Shown here in pieces: positions 5,075-6,065 of a DNA stretch of 6,065 nt; the stretch's first letter is position 1, and the number at the start of each line of letters is the position of its first letter. Origin of the DNA: Bacteroidales bacterium (GTDB lineage Bacteria > Bacteroidota > Bacteroidia > Bacteroidales > F082); assembly GCA_029933565.1 (NCBI GenBank), contig JAOZNY010000183.1, forward strand, positions 1 to 6,065. Direction: 5' to 3'. The notes beneath the pieces were generated by a model. The model was not told the DNA's origin, searched no databases, and worked only from the letters and a program-made list of their open reading frames with translations. Position numbers and translations under genes: made by a program.

Positions 5075-6065
5075 ATGCAAAAAATTACATTATTATTTGT
5101 TTTAACACTTATTGGAATATTGGCTTTTGCCGATGAAGGCGATACCATTGTAGTACAAACAATAGATTTTGAAACACCGGTAAATCCGGGCTGGAATTCA
5201 CCTAGGGAAGGCACCTATCAATTCCCAGGCGACACTATTAGTTTCTCTAAAATTTTAATGTCGTACACTCTTAAATGCGACCCTGGTCAAAGCCCCGCTT
5301 GTGGCGAATGGGATTATACCACTCACACCAAAGTATGGGAGCATACCGGTAATTTCGATTCTACCCAATATTCACATCCAAAATTTATGGTAAACAATTC
5401 GGCACCCGATACTTTAGATGTGATGAATCAGGTTTCATATTATTACATTCCTTGGCTTGAGTACTCAAATCAAACTACCGAAAATGCAGAGACTACAATT
5501 GGTGAAAACAATTCCAATATTAATCTTCCTTTTGGAGATGCTCAGGATGGAAAAGCACAATTTATTTATCAAGGTAACGAACTTTTGGCTGATGGACTTT
5601 CGGCCGGAAACCTTACAGGTCTGGTAATAAACCTAAGTGGCGAAATGGAATTTGAGCACTTTAGCATTAAAATGAAATATGCCGAAAACGACACCCTTCC
5701 TCTTGATGCTTTTGAAACTAATGACTTAACAAATGTTTTTGAAAAAAATATCAGTTTTACAGAAGGTGACAATCAAATATATTTTAGTTTTCCATTTTAC
5801 TGGAATGGTGCTTCCGACCTGCTAATTGATATTAGTTATTCCAAATCAACCGGAAATGCGCAACTAGCAGCAGCAACAACAAATTCAGCCGAAACACAGG
5901 TTTCAGGCGATATTGATAATTTCCTTCACTTTAGTGGATGGGATTTGATTGAATTGCCCTTGGAAGTATTTGAAACTATTGAAGATGAAATTACAATTAC
6001 GATGTGGCAGTACGGTGATCCGGAAAAACAACCTATGAATAATTCAATATTTTATGGTGCCGACA
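5075..6065 (+). CDS. Large secreted multidomain protein, N-terminal part (open at window end)
   Basis: 330 codons are present with no stop. The ATG at 5075 is chosen because the ATG at 5070 is out of frame and soon stops. Residues 1-19 are a signal peptide (MQKITLLF..., probable cut AFA|DE). Residues about 25-130 hold KILMSYTLKCDPGQ...ACGEWDY (59-81), with C68 and C76 likely disulfide-bonded; this motif recalls N-terminal domains of PNGase F-like exported proteins, tentative. Residues about 143-260 fit a beta-sandwich common in type IX secretion substrates: GKAQFIYQGNELLADGLSAG, FSIKMKYAEN, FPFYWNGASDLLIDISY. From about 280, LHFSGWDLIELPLEVFETIE and ITITMWQYGDPEKQP look like the start of a LamG/concanavalin-like domain. 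The missing C-terminus may carry a type IX sorting domain. Likely an outer-surface or extracellular adhesin or carbohydrate-active protein; no catalytic residues can be assigned. Confidence 0.88.
   Translation, partial: MQKITLLFVLTLIGILAFADEGDTIVVQTIDFETPVNPGWNSPREGTYQFPGDTISFSKILMSYTLKCDPGQSPACGEWDYTTHTKVWEHTGNFDSTQYSHPKFMVNNSAPDTLDVMNQVSYYYIPWLEYSNQTTENAETTIGENNSNINLPFGDAQDGKAQFIYQGNELLADGLSAGNLTGLVINLSGEMEFEHFSIKMKYAENDTLPLDAFETNDLTNVFEKNISFTEGDNQIYFSFPFYWNGASDLLIDISYSKSTGNAQLAAATTNSAETQVSGDIDNFLHFSGWDLIELPLEVFETIEDEITITMWQYGDPEKQPMNNSIFYGAD

Noticed and set aside
5569..5772. Minus-strand 67-residue ORF opposite the secreted-protein gene
   Set aside because: It lies wholly within an open 330-codon reading frame that has a signal peptide and domain patterns on the plus strand.

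Overview
The window looks like chromosome of a low-GC member of the Bacteroidota. Four points support this. The intergenic DNA is very AT-rich. Four exact matches to the Bacteroidota -7 promoter consensus TAnnTTTG sit just upstream of genes. Clear Shine-Dalgarno sequences are lacking. The right-hand gene has the architecture of large secreted proteins typical of gliding or marine Bacteroidota. I cannot name a genus.

Left part (1-3513): a divergent amino-sugar catabolism locus. On the minus strand an operon reads agaS-like (SIS-domain galactosamine-6-phosphate deaminase/isomerase), then a gatZ/kbaZ-like gene (tagatose-bisphosphate aldolase non-catalytic subunit family), then the first 20 codons of a PfkB-family sugar kinase cut by the window edge. 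The agaS stop codon abuts the gatZ start with no gap, and only 8 nt separate gatZ from the kinase. On the plus strand, divergently, lies an agaR-like DeoR-family regulator. The 225-bp space between them holds candidate promoters in both directions and two TTCGTTT-containing candidate operators. The logic fits N-acetylgalactosamine/galactosamine use: galactosamine-6-P to tagatose-6-P (AgaS), to tagatose-1,6-bisphosphate (PfkB kinase), then aldol cleavage (GatZ plus a catalytic GatY/KbaY partner not seen here), under AgaR control. Transporter, deacetylase and catalytic aldolase subunit must lie elsewhere if present.

Middle (3514-4399): no protein gene. Two tandem class II tRNA-Leu genes lie on the minus strand, anticodons GAG then CAG. 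They have a good -7 box just upstream, a stem-loop in their 73-nt spacer and an intrinsic-terminator-like hairpin downstream. Further right is an about 105-bp imperfect inverted repeat built of GCAAAG/CGCTAAG units.

Right part (4400-6065): a small predicted lipoprotein resembling the LEA-2/WHy fold (minus strand). Divergent from it is the start of a large secreted protein (plus strand, open at the window end): signal peptide, a cysteine-containing CGEWDY domain, a beta-sandwich domain common in type IX secretion substrates, and the start of a probable LamG-like domain.

Overall the window is mostly recognisable biology. The points most worth following are the operon-level reading of the amino-sugar locus, including which reaction the GatZ-like protein supports, the candidate operators, the tRNA spacer hairpin and the intergenic inverted repeat.
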